DNA from: Paraspadella gotoi
Lineage: Eukaryota > Chaetognatha
Assembly: GCA_051294375.1 (NCBI GenBank)
Contig: CM119266.1
Coordinates: 1,245,554-1,309,553 of the forward strand
Length of the DNA stretch: 64,000 nt
Direction of reading: 5' to 3'
The notes under the pieces are model-generated. The model was not told the origin of the DNA and made no database searches. It worked only from the letters and a program-made list of their open reading frames with translations. Position 1 is the stretch's first letter; each line of letters begins with the position of its first letter. The position numbers were made by a program, and so were the translations under genes. Positions 23,833 to 37,051 of this stretch are shown here, one piece after another.

Positions 23833-26800
23833 TTAAGGAAACCCCCCTTGACTCCTCCTCCTCCGCTCGGGGTTGGACCACATGGAACACTTTTCTCTGG
23901 GGTTCATCCGCGAGCCTTTCGGGCAGGAGAAGGCGCGTGCAAAGCCCGGCTGCAGGGAGATGGTGCCGGAAACGCGGGGCTCGCCGGGAAGATGAGGGTC
24001 GGACAAGAGAGTTTGTTCGAGTTGAAAGTCGGAGGTTTTGTCGCACCTGGCGGAGAAAGGAGGAATTAAATATGCTAAATGAGATAAACGTACTATATAC
24101 TTCAGTCTTAACAAATTTAATAAAAAAAATTAAATTGAACCCTTTTCATGATCTACATACAATATTCAATTAGTTCCCAGCGCCTAATTTCTAAACAAAT
24201 GTCAAGAACCCATTTCCCAGGAAACCCTTCCACATCCCAACCAACTTTCAAAACTCACCACGCCTGCGCAAAGGCGACGTAAAAGAGCTGCTCCGGCACG
24301 AAAGACTCGAATCCCGGCAGCGGCGCCTCCTCGACACCGGCGCGCCCCTCGGCGACGAAGCGCCGATACGCCATCAGCGCCAGTTTGAGTCCGCCGGCGT
24401 CGGCAACGTTTTCGCCGAGACTGAGGAGCGGGTTGATGTTTGCGGCGCCGGCTTTGAACTGACCTAGTTAGTGGAGTTTAAAACGAGTTATGATAATCGA
24501 TGATAATCAATAAACAATGATAGTCGATAATCAAATTTAGTCCACTGGTTAAAGTTTTTTAATTGCATAGATGACAATGTCAAAAAAAAAACACGATTGT
24601 ATAGTATATATTGTATAGTATACTGTACTGTAACTTATCAGCTTATCAGATTACTAATTTAATCGTCAGCATCACGGACAAACAACGTCAGTCAGCACCC
24701 ACCACAGCACCACCCACTCACCGTAGTGTTTGACATAGCACTCGCTCTTCTTCTCGTACTGCAGCCCCGACGAGTTACTCCACCAGTTGGCCATGTCGCC
24801 CTCGGCGTCGAACTGCATCCCCGATCGATCGAATCCGTGGGTTATCTCGTGGCCGATGATGGCGCCTGGTGAGAAAGGGGGCGCCAAGAAGAGAGGAACG
24901 CGAATGGCATGGAAAATGAAGAAAGGGAATGAAAAGGCTGCCGTCTCTTTCACTATCTCTTTCCCGCTTTCTCTTTCTCTCCGCACTTCTCACCAATGGC
25001 GCCGTAGTTCATATACATGGGCGAGTCCTCGTCGAAGAGCGGCGTTTCAAAAATTCCCGCGGGAAACTCGATGCTGTTTTTGGCGAGATCGTTGAAGGCG
25101 TTGACGACGGCGGCGTTGATGTTGTGCCACTCTTCCCGCTCAGTCACGTCGCCTTGGAAACAAAAAGAAACAAACGTCCGACCTAATCTGACCCAATGCG
25201 GCAGTCGTTCCCCCCTTTTCCCTCACCGAGATACCGCGCCGTCTCTCGAAAGTAAAAGGCGGACCAGTTTATCCAACTCTTGAAGATGGTGTCGCCGTCG
25301 TGGACTTGGAATCCCGCTACGGAATCGTCCATCACCGTCACATTCATCAGCTGCTCGGGGTAGCCCATCTTGGTCAGCATAGCGTTGGCTTTTTCAATGG
25401 CTCTGGAAAAGTGAGATGGGGAATTTGATGTTAATTGGGGAATTGTTAGAAATTGTAGGTCGTCAAGTTACATTTCTTTTTTTCCCGTCCGTTTAATTCT
25501 CGGTTTCTCTTCCTTGTTAGACCGAGAAATTGATTCTTGAACCATCTTCTATCTTGACCATCTTTTTTTGCCAAACGAAATAAACCCATATAAAATTAAT
25601 AAAATCAAATCAAACTGCTTTAACAGAGTAATAACCATTAAAACTAATCATGCTTGCCTCGATTTCGTCTCGGTGCTCATCCAATCCAATCTCTGAATCT
25701 GTTGGATCAGAACATCTTTGATGTTCGTGATCATGTTTTCCACGGTGCGCTTGCTGTCCGGCGAAAAGTGCTCCTGCACACAAAGCCGCTCCAGTGGAGG
25801 CCGGCATCATCTCGGTGGTAACTAGTTGCACGCAGTATTCCTTGTATTTTTCCTGAGAAAGAAATATATCGAGAGGGAGTGATTGGAACCTAGCTTGGAG
25901 AGGATAGTGTAAAGATTAACTTTTAAATTTACCTGCGATATCATAGTATACGGAAAGGAACCGGGAAGGATGTAAGCCAATTTGTTGATCATCTGTAGCA
26001 CGAGGTAGTTTTGAATCTCGACCGGATCCGCAGTCTTCAGCAAGTCGTTGAGACTGAAGGCATTTTGCGGTTTAGAAAATTAGAATTTCTCAGCTTATTC
26101 TGTAGCAACAAATACATTTAGCTCAAGTCACAAGTTTCTAAATTATAATATAATATAATAATAATATACTAAGAAAGCTTCATTAATCTGGCACACCTGG
26201 AAAAGTATTCGATGTCAGTGACGATTATCTCGTAGTCCGTTTTGACGTCGACGTAACCTGCAGCGCGAAAAATCCCCAGAGATCGATGGAGTCGAACATG
26301 GCAACGACTTCGCCGAGACGCGGCTTGCCGTAGAGGGCGGTCAAGTTGAGGCGGGACTCGTCATCTTTGACCCTAAAGAGGAGAAAATGCGTATTGGGTA
26401 AGTATGTCAATTGGCGGAGTGTGGACGTGACCGTAAGAGGTTGAAAATGCTTAATGTCCGACGGCCGAGGTTTCGACATCAGCGTCAGTTTCTCGAGAAA
26501 AAAAAAATCAGAAAATCGAGGCAGCTGAATAAAAGCGTCAGAAAGGTTTATAACGTTTTGAAGGATACGAAGAACGTTGTACTACGTTGAAAATAAGATC
26601 TTAAAAATAAATTTAAACTGAATGAAATAACATTTTAAAAGATTTAACTCTAAAAACAGCAACAAAAAAAAGCAAATCTAATTAAATTGGGATGAAAACC
26701 TTCAGTTATGTCATCACGCTTCTTACTCTCGAAATTGGGGAATTTTTTGGATGTGAAAGGCACTCACAAACATTCACGCCTCTCACGTCTCACCCAAATT

Positions 26801-29800
26801 TTCCGCGATGTCAAACTTCGCCTCTAATTCCTATTCTTTCCAACCACCTCTCTCGGACTATTTGGCAAAAATATTTTTAAAATGGATCTTACATAGCATA
26901 CAAAGTTAAAAATATAATTGCTCCATTTCAGAAGATTTGGAAATTTTTCATTTTTTTTTGGTTCTAATAAATAGTTAAATGCCTTAATGTTTGGATTCGT
27001 TTCAAAAGTTAACAAAGTCTTAGAATTTAGTATATAAAAGGCAAAAAAAGAATATATTCAAAAATTCCCAATGATAAAACTTCGTGGGGCCACCTTACTC
27101 TCCCTCCCCCCCCCAAAAAAAAACCTTTGAAAATGCGGCGAGCTTCTTCTCAAAGTCGACGGATTTCGCGGCGAAGGTTGTCGCCTCGTCGTCGTTCATG
27201 TCGAGATAAAAGCCGACGACTCGGACGACTTCGCGCAGTTGGGTCAGTCGGAGAGGGTCCTGGCGGAAGGGGGGGTAGGTTGTGAGGGTAAGTGTCGGAG
27301 GGAGACAGACAGGGAAAAAAATCTAAACCTTTGAGTAATTTAATAGAATACTTTTTAGAATCCTTTTTTATATTGTCTCTGAATTGACCTCTTTCGACTT
27401 CTCTTTCAATCCGTCCCCTTTTCACCCTCTTTCCCCACCCAAACCCTCACCCTGTAAAACTTGGGATGCGACAAAGAGAGTCCGCTCTGGTCCAAAGCAA
27501 GAACGAGTCGCTCATCTCCGAGGATGTCTCGCAGCGGAGCGAACTCGAACAGGGCGTCCGCTTTCAGCCGCAGCAGAGCCACCTCCACAGCGCGAGTGAG
27601 GTTCCACGTGGGTGAGGGGCGTTTGAGGGAGAGAGGGTAAGTGCCCGTCATAGAACGGAGGACGTTTTCCACCTGATTGACTCATTGAAAGAAAGAGGGG
27701 GGGAAAAAGGAGTGAAAGAAAAAATCAACCACATGAAATTCATTTAACTAGGTCAGAGAGAGATCGCCATTTTCTCTCTTCCCTTTGAAAAAAAAAAAAT
27801 AACGCTTTTCGCGCCCAGCGCGAATACGGATTCAAGATTTCACATGTTTACAAAACAAAATGTCCGACGTTGATCGACGTTTATCACCAAACACACCGCT
27901 ATATATACACTCACTCGTATCACAGTGCCTCCCGCCCACCATCACAGACACTCATTTTTACAATTACAGTCACAAAAGTCATTGACGTTTTCCCAGCTTT
28001 GCAACATTTATGAATGAGTGGTCGCTGACCTGGACTTCTTCCTTCGTAAAAAAACATCTAAAAGATGGCCCGCAGTCTTTACTATCTTTCTTCACTGGTC
28101 AAATTTGGCCGAATAGCCAATCCTCTTTTGTCTAACGTCGAAGTTCTCCACAGTTATACCTATAATATACGGAAATCAATACAATATGTTATATTAGTTG
28201 CGCCCCTAAACACTTTTTCGATGCGGGTCTAAAACTACCAACTAATGTCGGAAAAAATCTAAATAAATCTAGGTTTTCCCTCCTCTGTTTGGAACGGAGC
28301 TCGGGTCCTCGTTTTTATGTCATGTTATTCCGCCTTTTCATTTCCATCGTTTCTTTTTTATTTGGAGTTTAGTTCCACAGTAGTGTTTCGCTATTAGTTA
28401 CAACCCTTCTCTTTTTTTCTTTTCCTTGATCACTTACACTTATAAATATAGTCTAATATATCTCTAAACTTTGACATTTAGTTGTTTTAATTTTCTCGCT
28501 TCTCTTTCTCACACTTTCACTGGTCACATTCCATTCGCTTAGATTCGTTCTTTCGACTCTCTCTCATCTCTCTCTCTCTCTCCCTCTCTCTCCTCTCTCT
28601 GTCAAAAAATCATCGTTTACANNNNNNNNNNNNNNNNNNNNNNNNNNNNNNNNNNNNNNNNNGGATGAAATATTACCGACCAAAATAACCCCGGGGTCAA
28701 CTATACAACCGTCTCCATCTTTCTTTCCTTTTCCCCTTCTTTGACACCCTAACCAGTAAGCACTCCAAGAAATCAAAAAAATTATGCACTTTAGTTTTTT
28801 TTAAGTATCCGTTCATTCCGCCCCCCGATTGAAACTTTGTACGTCTCGCGATGTTTAAAGCTCAATAACACAAATATATAAAATAAAATATATATAAATT
28901 TCATGGAAACAAAACTAACCTCCCGCTTAATTTTGTCAGCGCTGGCGGGGGCCTTGATGCACTGATCGGCGAGAGTCTTGACTTTGCGCTCTGAACTGAG
29001 TTCGTAGTCTCGCTTGACGGGTTCGAAGACAAGCTCCTCCACCTTGCGCGCGTTCTCGTGGTGGACATGGTAGAGGCCCGTGCCCACAGTTTGGCCGGGA
29101 CCTGTGAGTAGGGGTATAAGCTTTAGGGGCTCAAATTCTGTTGTCAAAATTACTTTGGAAGCTGCTACAGATAGTTCAAAGCAAACCAGTCTTTTTAACA
29201 AAATTAATTAGGTATTAATTTTTACAGTATGAAAATTTGGTATAATTTCCCCCCCAAGTCCAAAGAATCCCTCACCCGATTTTCACTGCCCTCACTCTTC
29301 CATCCTTACCCGCCGGCAGCGTGGTGTCACGGACCCAAGATCCGCAGCTGAACTCGTAAAAGTCCTGACACGGATCCGCTTCGAGGTTCATATGCGCAGA
29401 GACGCGTCGTCCGATGTGACACCGACGAGACCAACATTTCGTGCCTAACCACACGGACACGCCCACAACCGCCAACACAGCCGCCACAACCGCCACCGCC
29501 AGGCAACATCGCAGCCGTTTTCGACGAACGCGGACCTCTGGCGAGAGGAGGTGAAAGTTGGAGAAAGGGAGAGAGAGGGAGAAAGAGAGACAGAGAGAGA
29601 AGGGAATCAAGGAAAACAAGGTAGGAGAAACGGTTAAAAAAACTTTATTTTTTTCGTGACTATTTTTCACGTAAATCTACAAACTAAATTGTTCAAAACT
29701 ACCAAAAGCGGTTTGAACATTTAAAATGGCCTTCTCTTCTTTTTCCACGTCCGACTTTTCTTCTTCCATTTCCAATTTCTCTCGTTTTCACGAAAATATC

Positions 29801-30017
29801 GATTTTTTCTATTCTTCCGCAAAAAACGACGGTAACGTTGACTTTTACGAGAATTAATCGTTTGTTTACAAACAACGTCATGTACTGCGACTGAAGAACA
29901 GTGGACCTATTGCTTACGGGCATGGGAATGGAAGGTATTATTTCGTTTTAAAATTATCAATTAATAAAATTAAAATATAAATAAATAAGAAAACATAACC
30001 TCACCTGTTTTCGACAT
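23833..30017 (-). CDS. M13 zinc metallopeptidase (neprilysin/ECE type), 13 coding exons
   Basis: Type II membrane ectopeptidase; M13 enzymes cleave extracellular peptides. Exons in transcript order: 30005-30017, 29310-29537, 28920-29101, 27451-27672, 27125-27259, 26197-26372, 25933-26053, 25658-25852, 25227-25402, 24994-25152, 24722-24865, 24259-24463, 23833-24046; about 720 residues, the family's usual size. Start MSKTEVRVRRKRLRCC (cytoplasmic), then one membrane helix, then DPCQDFYEFSCGSW. Catalytic exons carry VVNAF, EFPAGIFETP, zinc site HEITH, third ligand GENVAD, the conserved arginine in PRVSG and the CSMW end. Exon 8 has a GC donor. Three one-base frame breaks occur: at the exon 6 acceptor, inside exon 6 near 26270-26275 (five T in the transcript where six fit) and inside exon 8 near 25770-25800. 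The rest is clean, so assembly error is likelier than decay. Confidence 0.92.
28622..28662. other. Assembly gap (41 N)
   Basis: Run of N in the M13 peptidase intron between exons 3 and 4, just past a CT-rich stretch. Unlike the 10-N gaps, its flanks show no obvious duplicated sequence. Confidence 0.95.
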
Positions 30018-30308
30018 TGCCGTCTATTTTTGGGCGCGAGTAATTTTTCGTCAGCAGTACCGCTTCATCTTCGTTATTCTTTATCGGGATGAATGTTCTT
30101 GGTCCGAAAGCAGACGTTCTCTTTTCCACCCGGAATGTCCGTACAGGATGAACGTTCTCCGAACGGAGGTCAGGGCCGGAGTGGCGCCCTAATTGTCCAC
30201 TGAATCGCCCGATTTCCACACGATTGTCATAATGGTTACGGGGATGACTTAACTTCCATAAAATCCGTTTTAAACGAAATTATGGCTAAATTTTATAAAA
30301 CTAAGTGA

Positions 30309-30408
30309 TTTTAAAATTAAGGCGTTGAAATTCCGTGTTGTGTTTCTTTTTTTTTTTNNNNNNNNNNAAAATTAAGGCGTTGAAATTCCGTGTTGTTTCT
30401 TTTTTTTT
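30309..30408. repeat. Duplicated contig end around a 10-N gap
   Basis: AAAATTAAGGCGTTGAAATT and the following bases into a poly-T run occur on both sides of the N run at 30358-30367. The copies differ by a TG dinucleotide and in poly-T length. This looks like one locus present twice because overlapping contig ends were not merged. Confidence 0.9.
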
Positions 30409-30518
30409 AAATAGAGCAGAGTGCTCTTTTGTTTTTTTGGTCCTAATTTTATTAAGTAGGCACATGAAGGGATTTAAAAAGCTGCAAAGGAAGAAAATTA
30501 AAGGGACAGGTTGAACTG

Positions 30519-30604
30519 GTCCGTTTCGTAAGCGCCGCGTTGACTTTATGGTTTTANNNNNNNNNNGTCCGTTTCGTAAGCGACGCGTTGACTTTATGGT
30601 TTTA
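30519..30604. repeat. Duplicated contig end around a second 10-N gap
   Basis: GTCCGTTTCGTAAGCG and the following 22 bases occur on both sides of the N run at 30557-30566, differing by one base (GCGCCGCG versus GCGACGCG). The interpretation is the same as for 30309-30408. Confidence 0.9.
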
Positions 30605-30721
30605 ATCATTAAAGAAATTCAGAATCAGTTAACCGAAAACCCAGCAGACGTAACTTCTTCACAATTCGAGGGAAAAAACCCAAATTTCTCGTTTGAAAAA
30701 TAATCGAGTCGAAAACGCGTG

Positions 30722-30837
<116 letters not shown>

Positions 30838-31355
30838 TAAAGGAAGACCGCCGAATCTGACCCAAGGCGATGAGTCGAAAAACCCCGAGTCGAGAAGTTG
30901 AAGAGTTTCTCCCGTGAGATTCGGGAGCCAAGTATGAGATTCGGCGGGAGGCGTTCGACATGGAAAAACGAAAGGGTTCGGGGAGATTCGGAATTTGGCA
31001 AAATTACTTGTTCTAATCTATTTTACAAATAACATGTTAGATTCATGTTGCTAAATATAAGGTTTAAATATTTAACGTTTTGTGTTTTATAATTGAAAGA
31101 AAAAGTTTTGTCTTTTGGAAATACAGTAATTATACTATTTAAGAATAAAGGGTTTTAATTATTAGAAAAGTTAGAAGGACAATTTTCCAAAAAAAATATA
31201 TAGCTGACTGTTAATAAAAAAGCCCAAAATGCTTTACTCTTCACAATTCAATAAATTTTAAACTAAAATTAGCGTTTAAATTACGATGGAATAAATTATT
31301 TTCAAGTTAACTTGATTAAGAAAAATTAGTTATGTGCAAAAATAGATGATTCGAA

Positions 31356-31410
<55 letters not shown>

Positions 31411-32680
31411 AAGAGCGGGGGAAACCGAGAAAGAACAACAAACTACATAACCGGCAGGCGAGGAAATAAATATTTTGTAGGGAGCGATGGAGTGAGCGAG
31501 AGAAAGTCAGAGAGAGAGGGAGTGCGATAAACTAGGATTTCTGATCCTTTTTCAACGATAAAACAATCCGAAGACTTTTGTGTTTCGTACATTAAGAAAC
31601 TTGCGTCAAAATTGTTTTCAAAAGTTAAAAAAAAAAAAACAAAAAAAAACTGTGGAATGTTTAATCTACAATCAGTTTGGGCATCGAAAGAATTTTAGAT
31701 TTCATCCCGTTTGTATTTTTAAATTCTTACCAGTTCTTTTTATGTAATCGTTAAAAAAGATATTATTTTTCTGTTTTTTTTTACTTTTTATGGTTATAGC
31801 TTCCGTTTTGACCTCATATTGTTTCCAGTTTCTAAAGGGATTTATTTGAATTTTGACGGAGTTGTTATCAACAAAATTCTACGTCAGAGAGACGGAAATA
31901 AAAAAAACGAATAAAATCAATAAAATCGAAAAAAACTAATAAAACAGATTTATTAGACCAGCGAATTATTTCAAGCACAACTTTTTCTTTTGATTCAAAA
32001 AAAGCTTGCCTCAACCTTTGAGCTAAACTTAAATTTTTTTTTTATTTTGTGTCGTTCCCATAATTTACCTTTCACAAAAATATAAAAAATACTTAAACTC
32101 TTAAACAAGTCAATAACTCGAAAAGTTTTAATGCGCGAATTTGGCGCCAATCCAATTCGAACCCAATATTTTTATTCGTTTTTACATTGTTATGTTCAAG
32201 GATCGACCGAGCCTTTTTTTTTTTTTGCTTTATAAAGATAAACGATATTATCATAGATAAGAAAATCGATTTTGGGCGGGGCGAAACAAAGATTAAGAAA
32301 TTAAAAGTCGTTCGTAAAGAGAAACGCTTCCCCTCCCTCACAAAACCCCATTGTCTGTCAAATCTCACACCCCCCCCCCTCAAAGAGAAGAAAAACCAGC
32401 CTTCGTTGCCTTTTCCGTTGAAGACCAACAGTCGCCCACTTAGTTTAAAGACGACCATCTTCCAAAGAGAAAAAAATGGAAAAACCCCGACTGTGAAAAG
32501 TTTGAAAAGCGAGCGAGTTTTTTTTGGTTTTTTATATTAAAAATAATTTTAGTTGATTAAAATAATATTCAAATAGAAATTATTCCCAATTTTTTTATTC
32601 TTCCGGGCGACTTTTTTTATTTAGTCGATTGAGGAATCCGTGAGACGAAAAATCATGACGAGAAGATGACACGTGAAATA

Positions 32681-32956
<276 letters not shown>

Positions 32957-33257
32957 TCTTTCTATATTCAATTCTCAAATTAGATAAAAAGCAATGTTAT
33001 TTCATTTCACTCTTTAAAAATGAAAATCACCGAAGAATGTGAAGAACTAAGAAAAAATTGAACGAGAATATTTATAAAAAAAATAAGAAAAACGAGCGAA
33101 AGTACAAACAAAAGAGCAAAGAAAAAAAAAGAGAGAAAAAACGAACAAACGAACGTACAAATGAACGAAAGTACGAACAATAGAACGAACGTCAATTCGC
33201 TTTTTAAATCTCGTTAGCGAAAAAAGAGAGAAAAAAATTTCTCTTACTTTGCTTGCG

Positions 33258-33275
33258 ATCTCTCTCTCTCTCTCT

Positions 33276-33344
<69 letters not shown>

Positions 33345-33345
33345 G
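33258..33345. repeat. (CT)n microsatellite
   Basis: About 88 bp of CT repeat with two short interruptions, in intergenic DNA. Confidence 0.95.
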
Positions 33346-34649
33346 TATAGCTTCCCTCGTTGTCTGACAGTTACTCGATCAAGATTCAACCTCACGGCGG
33401 GGCGATGATCGGGGCGGCCCGGTTTTTCATGTAGTTACAATGTTAGGGCTTGTGAATCTTGTTTAAAAGGGCGGCGTGAACCAAGCAGTGAATCAAGGTC
33501 AGGGGTGAATAAAAGATTCGTTTCTTTCTTTGTCTTCTCTCAAAGGAAGGAAAGGATCAAACAAGTGATCCAAGGTCACAATCGAATAATAAAAACATTA
33601 AAATGAGAATAACAATTTGAATAAAACATTAAAATGTCTAATCGTATGAAGAAAGACCCGGACAGACCGGGAATCGAATCGACTCTACGTATAAAACAAA
33701 ACTATTTAATTCGGTCGTTAACATTTTAGTTGACTTATTGAATTGACCTTCTAAACTCTCCAATTACGTATAGAGTAAACTAAAAAAAATATATTTTTTT
33801 CCTAATAGTTTAACAATGAATAGAAAATTGTATCTTTTCCATTCACTAACAACGCCATAAATTTATCTTAACTTAAATTTAATTAATTTAATTTAACTTG
33901 AATATAACTTTTTGTGGTCTCGATCTACTTTCTTTTTACAACATTCTCGTCTACATAAATTTTTCTAACCAAACCGTCAAAGCGGTCATTTCAGCCACGA
34001 GTCTTGGTTTATGAGGATCCATAAAACCATAAATGGGATTTTGTCGTGATTCTTTAATTGCTGTGACGAGCCTTTTGAGTTTGATCGATGGGTAAATACT
34101 TTTCATTCATGTCTACTACCTCTAGTAATTTTAGCTTAGGCTTTATATGTATATTGTACAATGTTTTTCGAAAGTATAACGAATTCCTTTATATCTTTAA
34201 TGAAATCAGTTCTGATCTCACTTGGATCTTTTATCTTTAAATTTAGTATAGCAGTGTTCTTTTGTTTATTCAAAGTAATATTTTTTTTTCGGTCGCGAGA
34301 AGCAGCACAAATCACTCAAGGCAATTTTCAAAACCAAAAGACGCCCGATTTCCGACTGCGAACTAATTATCACACGGTAAGCTATGACGATAGTAAATAA
34401 ATATATATATAAAATTATTAATAACAAGCTCAAACGCTTATTTAACTACAATTGATTTCCCATATTTTCCTTTTTCTAAGCCAAACTGTAAAGGAGACGG
34501 ACAAGTTTTATTTTTTTTTGCCAAATAAGATTATCAACGCAATACAAGTAAATCCATGTCGCAGAAATTAAAACGTCAAACAGAAAAAAAACCCAAAAAA
34601 ACCAAAAGCTCACGAAAAAATAAATCTCATGTTAAATCAAAATCCCAAA

Positions 34650-34865
34650 TCACAAATCTTTGAAGTCGTCGGCCCGCGCGATGGAACTTTTCGCCAATTT
34701 CAAAAGTTCATCGATGTCGTTTTCAACTTTGGAGATTTGCTTCTGTCTCTTATCTCTCTCTGTCTCTGTCTCAGTCTGTCTCTCCGTCTCCGTCGTCCTT
34801 TCCTTCTTCTCCTTCATCTCCTCCGAGAGAGAGAGAGAGCTTTTCGGTTCGCCTCCTTCCGCCAT
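34650..34865 (-). CDS. Small acidic/basic helical protein, 71 residues, unknown
   Basis: Complete ATG-to-TGA ORF without introns. It starts MAEGGEPKSSLSLSEEMKEK, passes through a Thr/Glu/Arg-rich middle and ends in a likely amphipathic helix, VENDIDELLKLAKSSIARA then DDFKDL. The ends look like ordinary protein with mixed codons, while the middle resembles a degraded GA-type repeat. A minus-strand AATAAA lies about 140 bp downstream. It sits 370 bp beyond the RPS25 stop on the same strand. I do not recognise a family. It could be a small gene, the last exon of an unseen transcript, or a chance ORF. Confidence 0.45.
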   Translation of the reverse strand: MAEGGEPKSSLSLSEEMKEKKERTTETERQTETETERDKRQKQISKVENDIDELLKLAKSSIARADDFKDL

Positions 34866-35234
34866 CGTTGGTTTAAATTTGCGTTAATTAAACAACGTTT
34901 GTTTAAAATTACTAGTATTCGTTTAAAATGCTCTGTCAAAAAAAACAAAAGATATCGAAGAAAAAAAGAGAACGAAATTAAATTTAAAATTCTTTGACCG
35001 AATCGCGGAGCGGAAACTGGATAATTTAATGGCTTCATAGTAATAAATAACGATGCTGGATGAACGATTTTTAATAAATAAATAAATAAATGATCTCAGT
35101 AGTTCTTTTAAATAATTACCAATCCCTTACTCTTCCTAATCTCTTTATAATCTCTGCTCCTACTTCATTCCTCCCTCATTTTCGCTTCATCCATCCCTCT
35201 ATCATTCCATCTCTCCATCCATCCTCCATTTTCT

Positions 35235-35625
35235 TTACGAATCGTCGTCCTTCGCTTCTCCAGGTTTCGTGTTCCTCGTGAAGATGAGTTGAGAGTGATG
35301 TGTCACAACGCGACGAATCAAACCTGTGAAGTGAGGAAACGGTAAGTGAGACTGAGAGAAAGAGTGAAAATTGGGGACAAAGGACATGAATGTTAAAGTT
35401 TGGGATGGCGAAAGTAATGGGTATCCGTTTCAGAGGGGGGGGGGAGTAATTCTCGATGTTTGGGTAAGTTTAAGCCAGGTAAGTTTACCTTTTGACTCCA
35501 ACTCCTGCAGAGCGAATCTGGCCAAGGATCCGCGAATCTTGAGTCTCTCTGAGACGACAGACGGAGTAATGAGTTTGTAGGACGGAACCTGAGATAGAGA
35601 TGGAGTGGCAGACATTGAAAACTCG

Positions 35626-35660
<35 letters not shown>

Positions 35661-35913
35661 ATAGAGATGGAGTGGGAGACCTTGAAAACACGCACTCTCT
35701 CTCTCTCTCTCTCCAACAATATTTTACCTCCTTGTAAAGCTTGTCGTACGTGGCTTTGTCGAAGAGAACAAGATTGTTGAGCTTGTCCCTGACCTTTCCC
35801 TTAGACCACTTCTTCTTCTTGGCCTTGCCTCCTCCGCCTTCCTTGGGTTTGGCCTTAGCTGACGACGCCCCAGGTTTGGCCTTGCCTTTGTCCCCGCCCG
35901 CTTTCGGAGGCAT
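35235..35913 (-). CDS. RpS25: 40S ribosomal protein S25 (eS25), 3 exons
   Basis: Small-subunit ribosomal protein on the head of the 40S subunit. Exons 35728-35913, 35489-35588 and 35235-35323 join in phase to 124 residues; human RPS25 has 125. The start [13 protein letters not shown] is a lysine-rich tail. The core is near invariant: [20 protein letters not shown], then [11 protein letters not shown], then [20 protein letters not shown] and [10 protein letters not shown]. The end is [17 protein letters not shown]. Splice sites are canonical. The first intron (35589-35727) carries a duplicated acceptor region. The sequence immediately upstream of the ATG is AT-rich with no 5' TOP tract, so a separate 5' UTR exon is possible. 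Confidence 0.98.
35588..35712. repeat. Tandem duplication of the RPS25 intron 1 acceptor region
   Basis: Two copies of about 70 bp, each with CTGAGATAGAGATGGAGTGG, a short AAAAC-CGCACTC block and a CT tract. In the transcript each copy ends in CATCTCTATCTCAG, so the intron has a decoy acceptor about 70 bases upstream of the real one at 35588. Confidence 0.88.
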
Positions 35914-37051
35914 ATTTATTTTTAAAAATGTTTCTAACTTGAAATAAAACTATAAAAACAAAAATAAATCGACTAAGTTTAAACGAATTGGACGAACAAA
36001 GATTCTTGGGGGTTTTTGAAATGATTTTGTTAATAAAAACAATTAAAGACTTTTTAAAATGAATATTATTTTGTCTCAATGACTTTTTAATAAATGGAAC
36101 AAAGTGTAAATATGGATGAACGAATTAATGAAATAAGGACAGCGAATTGAATGATTTGTTTTTAATAAGGATGTATCTTAAATAGAATATTTATATATAA
36201 GTGTCCATTCTGCTGTCCACCATTAGATGTAAATGATCAACTGTACTAGCAACAAATCATAAATTAATAACAACTTTGATTAATAAATAATAAACGGAAA
36301 AAATATGCGAAACAATAAATACCACTGTCATCAAGTCACTTCAAAACATTTTGGTAAAAATTCTAATGTTTCTATTGCGCATGCAAAAAAAGTGTACTGT
36401 GCATGCTAAATTGTTAAGTGAGCAACCGCAAACTAAAAAATTAAACAGAAATAAATAGTAATAATTTATATCACATTTCAAGGTTCCATGAAATGGCCAC
36501 AGAGTCATCTTGAGCTCTTTAATCTCAATATGAGCGCGATATAAATATAAATGTCAATTATAACCTAAAAATCAGAAAAGGGAAGAATCTTCAATATGAA
36601 GCAACGAAACGGTTTTTTAAACAAGAATTAACTACTACGAACTGTGTTGATAAAGCAAATTGTTTTGCCAGGAAGGGCGTTCCTTTGCCAACATTTTGAC
36701 TCAGGGATGGCGGAGAAGGGAAAGAGTTTTCGCTCGCACAAATTAAAAAAATATAGTAAACTGACAATGTTAACTATTTCTCATGTGTATAGAGCTCCAT
36801 AACATTCGGACGAAAGAAAGCGTCAACCTTCCTTTCAACACAGATTCATAGAATTAAATAAATTACAGATGGCGAGAGGGGATAAATCTTACACATCACC
36901 AAAGGGGTCGATAAGCGGCCATCAACCTACTCGTTATGGGAACCCTCTAGCATGAGTTAAATTAAGATGCCCAGAATTTAGTTTAAATTTTATTCTAACG
37001 AGGATCGTTATATCGTGATCGATATTCATCGTCGTCGTCGTCACCCTCTCG
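35914..37051. other. Intergenic between SMYD and RPS25
   Basis: AT-rich, no gene seen. The stretch around 36520-36560 (TATATTTATATCGCGCTCAT in reverse, then GAGATTAAAGAGCTC) resembles the tail motif of short interspersed elements in some marine invertebrates, but no second copy was found in the window. Confidence 0.5.

Noticed and set aside
26373-26479. Upstream extension of M13 exon 6 in frame (HFQPLTVTSTLRQ)
   Set aside because: It would avoid one frame problem, but the CTCCTCTTTAG at 26372 is a much better acceptor and the added residues have no counterpart in the family.
32093-32540. Overlapping ORFs of about 120 residues on both strands
   Set aside because: Composition follows AT-rich intergenic DNA; no recognisable motif, no splice-phase partners and no conserved blocks.
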